Assembly: GCA_028023455.1 (NCBI GenBank)
Contig: JAQFVV010000445.1
Coordinates: 310,001-374,000 of the forward strand
Source of the DNA: Epiperipatus broadwayi
Lineage: Eukaryota > Onychophora > Udeonychophora > Euonychophora > Peripatidae
DNA length: 64,000 bases
Direction of reading: 5' to 3'
Shown here piece after piece: positions 49,701-62,640 of the stretch; positions within the stretch are counted from its first letter, which is position 1, and every line of letters starts with the position of its first letter. Made by a program: the position numbers and the translations under genes. The notes under the pieces were generated by a model. That model saw nothing but the letters and a program-made list of their open reading frames with translations, was not told the DNA's origin and did not search any database.

Positions 49701-50070
49701 ATTATTAGTACTGTAGTATACCTATACATTCTAAAAATAGCAAACAAATTAAGAAAAATCTGTAATCAGTATAATATCAGAACAGCTTTCTACAATGTAT
49801 CTATGAAATACCATATGAATGTAGAAGGATATATATTGGTGAGACCAGTGTCCCATTGAAAAGCACTTGCAAGAACATGTATTGATGATTAGAAGAGAGA
49901 ATACAAAATGTGTCTAAGGTAGCAGACCATGTATGTGCCAATGAACATATATGTTCAATTGGGAAAATGCAAAAATATTGGATAGAGAAGAAAAGATACA
50001 AAGAAGAACATTTAAAAAAACCGCTCACATAACAATGGCAAAAAATCCCATAAGCCAACCTAGTGTAACT
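46746..50070 (+). pseudogene. Penelope-like reverse transcriptase with GIY-YIG endonuclease
   Basis: In order: a 154-codon open N-terminal part (46995-47459) with LNFAITLSNIPLLDIMSATE and RIKRTLDKQQ; LPTDKSNAAVLMDITDYDKK (from 47449, after a frameshift); LPKIHKDHIPLRPIISS near 47680; FIRDPRHFVELIKNM after a stop near 47797; and motif A SFDVEGVFTNVQ near 47874. About 1.1 kb of unrelated AT-rich DNA (48068-49150) then interrupts the palm. The gene resumes with MGSPLSPLISNIYME (49171) and LLYVDNTFFVW, where motif C at 49274-49285 is YVDN, not YVDD. The endonuclease has YEIPYECRRIYIGET near 49804-49848, then FNWENAKILDREEK after a shift. Interrupted, shifted and lacking one catalytic Asp, it is inactive. 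The order is that of canonical Penelope. Confidence 0.9.
48068..49150. other. AT-rich insertion inside the Penelope-like gene
   Basis: The segment between palm motifs A and B should be only a few dozen codons in this family, but here it is about 1.1 kb of AT-rich DNA with no recognisable element. Clear target duplications were not found. A 69-codon open frame at 48781-48990 is unexplained. It may be a decayed insertion, or a replacement after rearrangement. Confidence 0.5.
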
Positions 50071-50189
50071 ATATATAATGTATGGAAACCACTAATCAAT
50101 TTTGCTCTTAGGAAAAAGTGAAGAAATCAGGAGAAAACTCATAGATAAGTACCTGTTTATGAAATTTCTATTAACTGTTGCCTTTGGCA

Positions 50190-50262
50190 GGTGGCTCAGT
50201 TGGTTAGAGTGTTAACTTAAAAAATTCAATACTCATGAGTTCAGGTTTGAATCCCATGCTAA
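50190..50262 (+). other. tRNA-like block in the Penelope-like 3' region
   Basis: GGTGGCTCAGTTGGTTAGAG matches a Pol III A box and D-arm, and GTTCAGGTTTGAATCCCATG a B box and T-arm, in the same orientation as the element and downstream of its endonuclease. It is not a functional tRNA: the anticodon region is too long and the acceptor stem is not evident. Possible roles are an internal Pol III promoter or a fused SINE head. Confidence 0.65.
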
Positions 50263-50342
50263 TACTATCACTGGTCAGGTCAGCAACACCTATTTGATGT
50301 GCTATTACTAACAGTTGAATGTATTTGGAATATTTAAATAAA

Positions 50343-50456
50343 GTTAAATTTTTCTAAAGACATTCCATACTCATATTAGTTGATGGAAATAGTCCAATGT
50401 AAAAATATAACTAGAACACCATCATCACAAACCTTTAGGAAAACAATATTTAAATA
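50343..50456 (+). repeat. Right direct terminal repeat of the Penelope-like element
   Basis: It matches 46635-46745. Similarity stops near AAACAATATTT, which marks the element's right edge. Confidence 0.85.
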
Positions 50457-51170
50457 TGCTTTAAAAATATTTCTTCAATATAATGATGATGACAACTATG
50501 CAGCCACTATTTGTAATATTAGGATATATCCTATAGAATATAAGTTATTCCCGATGAAACAGATATGGAATAAATATGCAGACATGACAATAACCAATAA
50601 AATAATTGTTCATTACAAAATATAATTGTCACAAAATTTAATTTTTTCTTTTTTTTTTCAATAAAACCATTTCTCCAATCTTTTTTTCCCCTCTTTTCTT
50701 TGTTTTTAGTTTCAGTATATAAATAAATAAATACATACATACATATTACATACATACGTAAGAAATACATACATGCATACACATTTATGTAGGCATGCAA
50801 ATACTACGTAGGAAGTTAATAGATAGATAGATATTACACATCAAAATTTTATGTTAGTGGGTTAAATCTTATAAAATAATATTTACTATCAATCAAAAGT
50901 TGAATAATAATTAAAAGTTGTGGTCTTTATAATCGAATGAATAGATTTATCGATTTTCTAAACTTTTTTCTTCCCTACAATTAAATTCATCCGTTCTATT
51001 TGTCACTATCATAATAAAAACTAATTATAGAATTATTTCATTTTAATAGTCAGCTAGTGTAACATTTATTCGCTTTCCTGAACTTTCGTACATGACATAA
51101 CATTTTTTTTTCTTTTAAAACTTTTTTAATTAAATACATTACTACTATATCAAATAGCATATTAGTATAA
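50457..51170. other. AT-rich DNA with a degenerate ATAC repeat
   Basis: Imperfect (ATAC)n and (GATA)n runs lie at 50716-50800 and 50818-50832. No gene is seen. Confidence 0.5.
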
Positions 51171-51173
51171 ATA

Positions 51174-51358
51174 TAATTTAGCATATTATACTGTGAAAAA
51201 AATGTAGTATATACTGTGTATATATATGTTCATAAAGTAACACAAAACTGAAATAGCCCAGAGGAAATTTAGCATATTATACTGTGAAAAAAATGTAGTA
51301 TATAGACTGTGTATATGTTCATAAAGTAACACAAAACTGAAATAGCCCAGAGGAGAGT
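51174..51358 (+). repeat. 91-bp tandem duplication
   Basis: GCATATTATACTGTGAAAAA begins at 51181 and 51272. Both copies end ACACAAAACTGAAATAGCCC then AGAGGA. They differ only by small indels in a TATATA segment, so the duplication is recent. Confidence 0.9.
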
Positions 51359-51359
51359 A

Positions 51360-53740
51360 GGAATTGTCAATGTTTTCCCCAGGCTAGTTGTTTAAATTTT
51401 ATATAGGTCTTTTTTTAAAAAAAAAATTTACTATCTAGCAAAAAATAGCTTTTTATTAATTTACTTATCAATATTGAATCGCTTGCTATTTTGTCTATGG
51501 ATCAGCTGTCTGAACAATTGTGGATTATTTGGAAATGCTTCTGTTATCTGAATATTTCTGCTTCTGTTCCAGGCTTAGATCTAGATTTGAAAATAACATG
51601 CCAATATACTAACTACTAAACGATAAGGTTCTTTATATAAAAATAAGTTTAGAAGAAATAGAATAACAAGAATAATGTTTTCGGAGAATAATCTTCAAAA
51701 TGCTTTTAAAAAAGACAATCAGTAATATCACTCATTAGGATTAGTAAGAGTTTTTAAAAAAAAATCCAAATTTTTTTCCCCTTAAAATGAATAAATATCT
51801 GTAATAGGTATAAACTGGTTTCATGGAAGAAAAAATCAGACTGCTCAAAAAGCCTATTATATGAAAAAAAAATCCTAGCTAAATTTGAACCCAGACCCTA
51901 GTTAAGGCAAGATTTTTTATTTTTATATATAAATTAGTCGTAAAATATATAATAAATGTATATATCTAACAGATAATTAAATTTTTAATTAAAAATAATT
52001 TTTGCTAATTATATATATATATATATATATTATTTCTCATAATTAGATTCTAAGTTTCATATATTAAGATTATGAAATCTATTATAAAAATTATAAACTT
52101 TGACATTCTGGTAAGAAGGGCTGCAGTTAATTAACTATATAGAATTCAGATAGTTGACTGTCTGCCCGATATAAGAAAAAAGTAATATAATAACATAGCC
52201 TTTATAAATTTAAATATATTAAGTAATAATTAAAATAGATGTGATGTAGTCAAATAAAAAATGAAAAGGGAACAACATAGATAGAATTTGCACTATGTGC
52301 ACTTGGTGTTAAACATGTAAATCAAATTATATGCATTGTAAAATAATAGAAAATGGACAATTGAAATGTTAAACCAAAATTGAATCAGTCTCATTATTTT
52401 AGATCACTACAAATCCATTGCAGAACGAGGATTTCTCCAAATTTAATTTTTCACATTACACCAAGAATTTTTCTGACTTCATCCATTTATCTATAAATGA
52501 CATTTTTTTACATCTTTTGCAATATCTTGAAATCCAGTTTAAATAAAGACTAGTGTAGTGTTTCTATAAATTTAAAATTCTGTCGTTTTCATTTTATAAA
52601 TTAGTAGCAATAGATTTTTTTTCTTGTTTTAGTTACTATACACTTTTTCCAATTTTTTTTTTTTAATTAAATTATCTCCACCTTATTTAATTATTTTTTC
52701 AGGTAACTTCATTTGTTTCAAAATTCCTGTTATTGATTCATAAAATTTTACACTGGTTTTTAGCATTTTAATTAAGAATATTTAGATTATTTTAACTTAT
52801 GTGATTCAATTTCAGGAATTTTATTATTTTTTCTTGGTATTTTTGTTTAATTATCTTTATATATTTCAAAACAATAGTAAGATTACAATGTAAAGTTTAT
52901 TTTTTGCTAATAAGCATTTGTGCAAAATCATGTTATACCAGTGTTTTACTTTGATAGCATTTTTCTGTTAAGGTTTTTATCTGTTTAGTTTATCTTACCT
53001 GGTTTCATTATTTTAATTTAATTGCATTTTGTTGTACTGTAAGTTCTGAATAACCGATTCTGATTTTTAGCTTTCTTTATTAATTGTAATATTATTTTAT
53101 GTGTAACTGCATAAACATGTAATCCAGTTTTTTTCTGTCATAATTTAAATAACAGCCTTCTTTAATATTTTGAAAATATTTTTGGCTCTTATATATTGAT
53201 TTTTTTTATTAATATTTTTTATTATTTTAAAACAATATCTGATTCTTATCAATTTTCTTTTTTTAACTTCTGTTAATTTGATCAAATTCCATCCTTTCTG
53301 AAAATAAATTTAATCACTTACCCTTTAGCTTCACATTTGTAATTAATTTTTTATACAAATCTACATCTGTCTTTTGAAAAGCACAGCACTGTTATACTAT
53401 TGTTCATCATCTTTAATTTATTAAGATTATATCTATCATTTTCATGATCATTTAATCTCAATGTCCATTTTCATTGGTCTTTCAATTGAATTGTACGTTG
53501 TATATCATCATATTAAGTCTATAACAAATTCTAAATGCCTTTTAATATTTTCATTTCTTCTTCTCAAGCTGTATTATAATCACTTTCAATATTGGAATTC
53601 CAATTTCGTTCAGTGACAGTGATATGTTTAATCCTAAGTCATCCACTTGTTTTGTTATAATGTTATAAATTTTTACTTCAAATCTAAATATCAACATACT
53701 TGGATTGATAGGAGTATACACTATTAAAAAATTTGGTCCG
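51360..53740. other. AT-rich DNA, nothing recognised
   Basis: There is an AT run at about 52008-52030. 52560-53560 is unusually T-rich on the plus strand. No gene or repeat family is recognised. Confidence 0.5.
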
Positions 53741-54221
53741 GATTTAGTTTATGCTCAAATCTAAAAACCACCGCTGACACATCCAATTGATAAATGACAT
53801 AAATATTAAATAAAAGTACTTTAAATTCATATTTTAAAAATTATAAGCTAGTAAAAATAATATGCTTTATTTTATCAGAGATTTTTTTTAAAAAAAAATT
53901 ACCTTCATAAAATATTTGAAATATGATGGCTCAAAACACTGGAATTTAAAGGGAGAGGAAAGGATGGTTTGACCGATACTTCGTAGCAGCCCAAAGTTGC
54001 AGAAGTCTGATCAAACCAAGTTTATAATTTCTAAATACTAAAAGATTATACTATATGCCCATATGAAATCAAGCATATTATTTTTACTAGCTTATAATTT
54101 CTAAAATATGAATTTAAAGTACTTTTATTCAATATTTATATCATTTATAGATTGGATGTGTCTCAGTGGTGTTTTTGGCTGGTCTTTAGATTTCAAAATG
54201 GCCATGAGTGCAAACTAAATC
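53741..54221. mobile_element. Foldback element, arms of about 135-150 bp
   Basis: The left arm (53741-53875) starts GATTTAGTTTATGCTCAAAT. The right arm (54072-54221) ends with its complement GAGTGCAAACTAAATC. The inner ends are TTATAAGCTAGTAAAAATAA and its complement. The spacer of about 195 bp is more complex (GGTTTGACCGATACTTCGTA). The 129-codon frame that begins in the right arm at 54152 is not recognisable as a gene. Confidence 0.8.
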
Positions 54222-56894
54222 AGCACCAAAAATTGTTACATTTTTATCTATTAAAAATTCAACCTTTTTTTGTAGTTGTCTTTTTAATTATTTTCAAACA
54301 ATATAGTCTCACAAAGCCACATCAGTGTGTTTCAGCTAAATTAAGATATACCTTTTCTTTTAAAAATAAGCTTAGTCTAGAAGTTAATATAATATATTGG
54401 CATTTTACGTTCGCAAAAACAAATCATATTTTAAATGACAAAACTGTTTCTTTCAGTATTTTACTTTTTTTATACAATGATGACTTGTTTTTCCAATTGC
54501 CTTTAGAGTCAATAAGATATTTTTGTAAACTTAATTTATAATTGTATATTTATGTTTAACTCATCAATACTTAAGAAAGATATTTCATCTGGGAAGACTT
54601 AAAACAAAACGCTATTGATGTGAAATTAGATATTTCTACAGTCCCTATTCTGTAGAGCAGAACAGGAGATACAACTTCCAACATTTGTTATAATTGATAT
54701 CAAGGTTTTCTTTATATAGATTATTTATATTTATAATTTTATTGCATAAAAAATAAGCTTAATATAAATCATATTAAAATTAAATTTTAAAAAAAAAATG
54801 TTTCCAAGATAAACTAAAGTAAATTATAAATGAAAACAAATCGATTAAAAAAACTATTTATGTTATATTTTTTATTAATTCATTTTTTGTACATAATATT
54901 AAATATTAATGCATTACTTTATTATATGTCATTTGATTTTCAATATTTCAAGATTAAAATTTATAATCTATGTTATGAATGCAATATTTAAAGGTCAAAC
55001 TTACTTAATTTTTCTGACAATTTTTTTTTGCAAACTCTTTTTTAAAATTATTTATATTTGATTAAGGAATTTTATAATTGACTATTATCATTTCCGTAGT
55101 TCTACATTATTTTTTTAATTTTTTATTGAAACTATTAAAACATTTTATTATATCAAAGTATAAAATTATCAATAGCAAATTAGCTTGAAATCAGCTGATC
55201 TGAAGGTGGAGCCAAGGAAAGAGATAGTGAATTCTGACTCTTTTGACGTTTATGTAAACAAAAATACATTTTTACAGAGGTTTTGGTAAAGCTTCATCTA
55301 TTGATCATAAATGCAAGTGATAGCAAGTTACATGATTTATAACTTGTTTTTGTTTTTCAATATTGTTTTAATATAATTATTGATATGTAGTTGTTATTTT
55401 TATTATAATATGTTTTATAGATAAATAATATATAGCATCTTATTTCCACATTTTTGCATGAAAAACAAACTAGGTAATAATATGGGATAACTGTGGAAAT
55501 CAATCCATTAGCCATCAAATGTTTTTTAATCACCCATTCTACCTTCATTCTGTTTGACATCTTACATATCATCTTTTAATCTTAGAGTAATACAACTTTT
55601 TTTCTGAAATAATTAAGTATTTATCCCAACCAATTTTTTTCAATGAAATGGTTTAATATCCATCTTATATTTTTGTAATAAATTCTAATATAAGTAAAAT
55701 CTATCTCTTGGACAAAATTGTTAATAAAGTTCACCATTAAATAGTGTTTTAAAAACTGTACTATTCTATTTCAATTATAAATGTCATTTCAACAATGTTG
55801 TACCTTACAATTTTAGATTCACTATTATTATATGCAATAAACTAAAGAATATACTCTTCTTATTACAGCTTGCTATTGTATTATCAGGATATATTAACAT
55901 CTTTAAGTAAAAAAATTATTAGTGAAATTATATTAAGCAGAGGGAGGTTATGCAGCTTGACCTATACTGTTAGAATTGCATCTGATATCAAAACTGGAAC
56001 CAAAATTTCACATCTCTATTTAAATTAGATTTGTATTTCAAATGCTTCAACGTTCATTATCAGTATTAACATAGATTAGCAGTATAATGTGAATAATTAC
56101 TGTGGTCCATCCTTTTATATTAGTACAAATTAGCAGTCTAAAATCATGAACAAACCTTTTTCATTAATGAATCATATATCTTAACCAAATCAATAAAACA
56201 ATTTATAAATCAAATCTTTGTTCATCAAAACTTTTATTGTCTTGGTTAACAACAAATCAATGTTACCTATCTAGCAAAGAATACCTAATTATGCATTTAG
56301 TGATGAATATTAGATGACTATTTCTAGCTACTTGAAAGAAAATTCTTAAACCTGAAAGAAATCTACAGACTATTTCCAAATTTTATCTTCTTTAGATCTG
56401 AACCCATGTCCTGGGAAGATAAGCAGAAATACTACTTTTGCATCATAATGTCTTCATTTTAGAAATATAAATTTATATATAAACATTTGAAACAAAAATT
56501 AATATTGTTTTTCATTGAAAAAAAATGGATTGGACAGTACATTAGCTTATAAACTTATCTTAGTTTACTGATAATCAAATGAAATTAAAATAAATTATTA
56601 TATGGTCATTAAAAAAAATAAACGTTTCTAAAAACGTGCTACCATATATGTCTGTATATGCTTTTAACTTAAACTCTTGTTAAATCCTTGTTAACCAATA
56701 AATAATCGTTTGAAAATTTTGTTGAACATGTTTTTTTATCTGTATTCCAATGTATTAAGTACATTTTTTTATTTTTTACTATTTTTTAACAACTTTCTAT
56801 GACTTAATGAACAAAATCAATGTACTAATAATCATGTGTTGAACTATTTCTATCGACGAGTTTTAATTATTAAATTTAAACTTAAAAAATTAAA
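54222..56894. other. AT-rich DNA, nothing recognised
   Basis: About 2.7 kb with no recognisable gene. Only short unremarkable open frames are present. Confidence 0.5.
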
Positions 56895-57695
56895 ACTTCC
56901 TTAAAACTTTTTAAATACATTCAACTATCAGTAATAATATGCAAATTAGTACACAAAACATTTTGTGTAAAATTATTATCTGTTTTCTTCATGTATTGCT
57001 GCTCCAGCCAATGGCAATACTCAAATGGTAATTGAACCAGTGACCTTTGAATCCAAGTATTGTGTTTGAGGACTGTACTCAAACCACTTATTCTGTCCTA
57101 TCAAAGGCAACATTGAATAAAAACTTTATTTATTTATCTATAATGGTCCTCTTAATATCTCCATTTTTTAAAGGGCAAAACTAAATGAGTGCCTTTCAAA
57201 AGAGTATGGATTATCATATTGGGTTGACTTATGGGTTAGTTGTCAATGTAATGGGAACAGCTTTTTAAAATATTTATTTTTATTTTTCCTTCTCTATTCA
57301 ATGTTTTTGTATTTTTCCAATTGAATGTGTGTTTTTGATTCATAAACAACCCATTACTTTAAATAAGACATTGATGAAACTAGACATCTCATTAAATATC
57401 AATTAAAAGAATACAAACTAATCATTATATAGAAAAAATGAACTATTATTACCTGGTTTGTTGAAACATCATCTTAAATTGAGTATTTATGAATCTGAAG
57501 ATTACTGATTTGTTCCCATACTAACTGATATCTAATAAAAAGAAGAAAAGTATCTACTTCAAAGATTGCATTACACAATAATCTCTATGTTATTACTGGT
57601 AATTGAATATATTTGAAAAGTTTAAATAAAGTTTGAATTTTTGTAAAAACATTTAACAATTAATACAAGATAATGAAAATAATTCAACATATAAT
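56895..57695 (-). mobile_element. Penelope-like element fragment, second locus
   Basis: The minus strand of 56895-57375 matches the 3' end of the 46-50 kb element: TTTTTGTATTTTTCCAATTG is the plus-strand equivalent of 46507-46528, and a worn tRNA-like block with GGTTCAATTACC lies near 57030. The plus strand of 57590-57695 then carries a tail and the terminal repeat (TAAATAAAGTTTGAATTTTT, compare 50335-50353). The reverse transcriptase is absent. An inverted tail next to a plus-oriented terminal repeat reproduces the left end of the main element. Confidence 0.75.
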
Positions 57696-58739
57696 TACAA
57701 ATAAAATTTCCTTACCATAAATTTTCAGCAAAGCATTAAGATTAATAGGCACTTTTTAAAATAAAAGTATTTTTGAAGGGATTTTTTTTTTAAATTTGGG
57801 TTTTTTAACAATGTTAAGGTATACACGAGAATATCCTGAATTAATTAGGAAAATGATTCTTGCTATCAAATATTCACTTATATTATTATTTTATTTTATG
57901 ACAAATTAATATGTTCATTTTCAAATAGTTGACTATTTGATGATAAAATCTAGGACTCATAGTTCATGAATTGCAGCCCATTTCCAGAATTCACACTGCA
58001 TGTGAAACTTCATGTGACCTCCTGAACAACAAACTATTGGCTTAATATTTATCCTACATAACTTATTATAGTTGTCAACTGTTGGAATCCAAAGCTCATG
58101 ACCCAGGAATTATGTTTTGTTTTGTCACTTCCTGTTTTCTGATATCTTATGATCTCTACAGATAAATACTTTAAACATTTTTCTATTAATTTTATTTATC
58201 TTTTAAGACATATCTAAATAGTTATTAATTATTTTTATTAGAAATTATTGCATTTAATATAATTTTGAAAAAAAAAAAAAATTTAATAAAAAGCAAATAT
58301 GTTAATGGCATTTTTACAAAAGCTGTGATATGTTTTACCTTTTCATATCTTACCAAACTTTCCTTAATCTACCATCCTCTTATACTTACAGAATTAAAAC
58401 CAATGGCTGATTGAATCTGAGTGGCTGAAATGCATTCCAGAAAACCAACTATAACTTTTTAGTTTTTGCCTTTGAATATTATCTTTTTTTAGATAAATAA
58501 ATATTAAATGGTTATTTGCCAGTTCCTCAATGTCCGAAAATTCTATCCCGAGAAGCATTATGAAATAATCTAATATTATAACAATTATTTGGCAAAAACA
58601 TAAAAATTCTAATTAAAAAAATAATTATGATAAAAATAAATACATGATAAATAATAATTAATAGTTTATTGAGTTAAAGTCAATTTTTATTATGTTACAT
58701 AACATTTAGCAATAATTAAATACCAAATTAATAATTCTT
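57696..58739. other. AT-rich DNA, nothing recognised
   Basis: No gene or repeat is seen. Confidence 0.5.
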
Positions 58740-59880
<1,141 letters not shown>

Positions 59881-60884
59881 CAGAATTGTTTAATAATATA
59901 AAAATAATATGTAAAATTAAGTGACAGAAGCGTGCTACTATTTGAAAAAGACCATATTTATTTCTGGAAGCTATAGACAACTAAACTGAAAAAAATTCTA
60001 ATGATCATTCTGGATATTTTTGTCACTGCAGCTAGCACTACATATGATTGCTTGCATGCTATAATATAATCTTATATAAACTTCTCATCAATATGCATCA
60101 GCAGCAAAAGTGATAAGTTTATTTATTTTTATAATCGAGATTTAATTATGTTTATTCTCAGATGGCTGTAAGATGTATGTGTGTGTATAAAAATGATTAT
60201 TGTAGGCAATTTATTGATTGCTTGTGTATAATGCTTTACAATCAGCCCACGTGTTAAAGTGTTTTTCCATTTAATATTAAATACATTTATTTCCTTAGTA
60301 CAATTTAGAGGTTCATAAAATAATAGAATTAGTTTTACCCCCTGCAAAGCGTTATTTAAAGTTTCGGATTATATAATTATATGTACATAGTAAAGTTTTA
60401 AAATATATTATACATTTTAAATTATAAATAATTTCAATTTTCTAAAGGCTTCAATTTTTTTTTATACATTTTAAATCTCATAAATTGTACAATCATAAAA
60501 TAATATTGAAATAATTTTAATTAACTACTAACAGTTAATTGTTATTTATTTATAGAACTTTTTTTTTTACTGACAATTTTATATTAGTTTTTATTTTGAT
60601 TTGATTGATTATTTTATAAAATATAATATTTTAATCTAATAATAATAAACAATTAAAAAATTGATTAAAATTTATTTACTTCTATTTAAAATAAAAATTT
60701 ATTTTATTTTAAACATAATTAATATTTATAATAGAAGTAAAAAAAAACAACGAATTAAAAAATATTTCTACTTGGTTTTGGGTTCAATATAATGATACAT
60801 TGGTGGGCTTTGAGATAAAGATATCAGAGTCGATTCTCGATAATTATATAAAAAAATTAGACTAGACCAACTGAATGCTGTGTA
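59881..60884. other. AT-rich DNA, weak tRNA-like string
   Basis: Near 60800-60840 a GGTGGGCTTTGAGATAAAGA segment followed by GAGTCGATTCTCG vaguely resembles A and B boxes of a tRNA-derived SINE. Otherwise nothing is seen. Confidence 0.3.
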
Positions 60885-60959
60885 TTCAAATGCATGCATT
60901 TTAATTACCAACAAACAAAATAATATATAATAAGAATAGTGAAGTCTGCTATACTAGTG

Positions 60960-60992
<33 letters not shown>

Positions 60993-62640
60993 GCTCCCTA
61001 TGGTTATAATTTCTCCCAATGAGGTATTGCTACGCATAACATACTATACCCTGTATAGTTTACTTTGGTTAACTTCTTCTGACAAGATTCTGTGACACAC
61101 ATATCACAATCTATATATATATTTCATTGGTTCATTTCCCCTGATGAATTTTAAGACTGGCTGCTTTCAAAATGGTTACCATTGGCCTCGGTTTCCCAAA
61201 CACTTTGGCCCAGTCCAGTTCAGCTGCATATGAACACATCTCGCTTTGTTGTAGAGCACAGCAACCACCACTATGAGCTTAGCTGCAACTACTCCCATCT
61301 CTTGGCAACAGTCCTCTTGGTACTTCACTTGAAATCTGCTGGATAATCAACTCTTCACATCTAGCTGCTATCTAGATGGTTTCCTCCAGCTTCGGTTTCC
61401 CAAACTCTTTGGGCCTATTCAGTTGCTGCCCATGAACACATTTTCACTGAGAACAATATACATTAACTGAAGCTACTGCGACTTACATCTGTCTGCAAAA
61501 TGAACTGAAAAATGAAATGATGCACCTTGTTGCTTACTCTTTTTACATTTTGTAATTACTCACACAATTAATTACTTTCTTCCATACATGGTAATGTTTT
61601 TAGACCTATAACTCTGTATGAATTCCTTTCCATATAAGATAATTTAGTTTATTCCATTCATTAATTAGTCTTATCAAGAAATATTTGTATTGAGCAAATA
61701 TTTCTTGGAGTTTATCAATCGCGATTAATGTAAATTCGTTAATCGATCTAAATATATTTCTTTAATATTTTCTACTTTTTTCTGGAGTACACAAACTTAT
61801 ACTAATGTAAATATATTTTTACAAAATTCAACACTTCTCCTTGTTGCAGTCCCTTGCCGACTTGGGTGCTTTTTTTTCTTTCCCAACAGGAGAAACACTT
61901 GATTTTTTCTGTTCTGCACTTTATTTAATAACTCTCACCATATTGCATCATGTAGACTTGCAGGAAATATTTTAGAAATTTCACTTCTGTTGTCAGAATT
62001 TTGTGTATTCACAAGTTCTATGGTTAATGCACCAGTATTTTACTAATTGGTGTTTGCATTTTTACCAGGTTTCTACCGACTGTGGGTAAGCTTGTTGTGT
62101 ATTCAATACCTATTCCCTACTCACAGGTTCAAAATGTGACTGTGCCAGCATGTTCCGTATTCAAAATGCATACATTCCAATTACCAAGAAACAAAATAAT
62201 ATATAATAAGAATAGCAAAGTCTGCTACTCTCGCAACACAAATATATATAGTTCCTTATGGTTAACTTCCCCCAATGAGGTATTGCTACACACATAACAT
62301 ACTATAACCATGTATAGTTCACTTTGGTTAAGATCTCCTGAAGAGGTATTGCTACACACATATCATAATTTATATATATATATAGTTCTCATTGGTTCAT
62401 TTCCCCCAACAAACTTTATGACTGGCTGCTTTCAAGATGGTTACTATTGGCTTCAGTTTCCCAAACATTCTGGCTGCAGTCCAGTTCAATTCCACCCAAA
62501 CACATTTGGCTTTATTGTAGAGCACTGTGACTGCTTCTATTAGCTTTTTTTGATTGCAATTACTTCTGTCTCTTGGCAATAGTTCTCTTGGTAACTTCAT
62601 TTGAAATCCACTGGAAAATCAATTCTTCATATCGTAACGA
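60885..62640 (+). repeat. Long direct repeat pair about 1.3 kb apart
   Basis: 60885-61400 and 62158-62640 share ordered blocks: AAACAAAATAATATATAATA, AGAATAG, CCAATGAGGTATTGCTAC, GACTGGCTGCTTTCAA, CAGTCCAGTTCA, TTGTAGAGCAC and TCTTGGCAA. The right copy is internally repetitive: three TATAGTTC-headed segments of about 65 bp (62237, 62313, 62379). The 750 bp between copies has no protein frame. It is either a large tandem duplication or the terminal repeats of a non-autonomous element. Confidence 0.75.

Noticed and set aside
50190-50262. Functional tRNA gene
   Set aside because: A and B boxes are present, but acceptor-stem pairing and a normal anticodon arm are absent.
50343-50456. Possible hammerhead in the Penelope-like terminal repeat (GTTGATGGAAAT)
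   Set aside because: Such elements can carry hammerheads, but here there is no stem II between the two boxes and no cleavage site in register.
54152-54541. 129-codon open frame
   Set aside because: It starts inside a foldback arm, has no recognisable motif and has composition typical of translated AT-rich DNA.
60860-60900. GACCAACTGAATGCTG resembling the hammerhead 5' side
   Set aside because: The CTGATGA box is incomplete and GAAA does not follow, so at most it is a chance match or a very worn relic.
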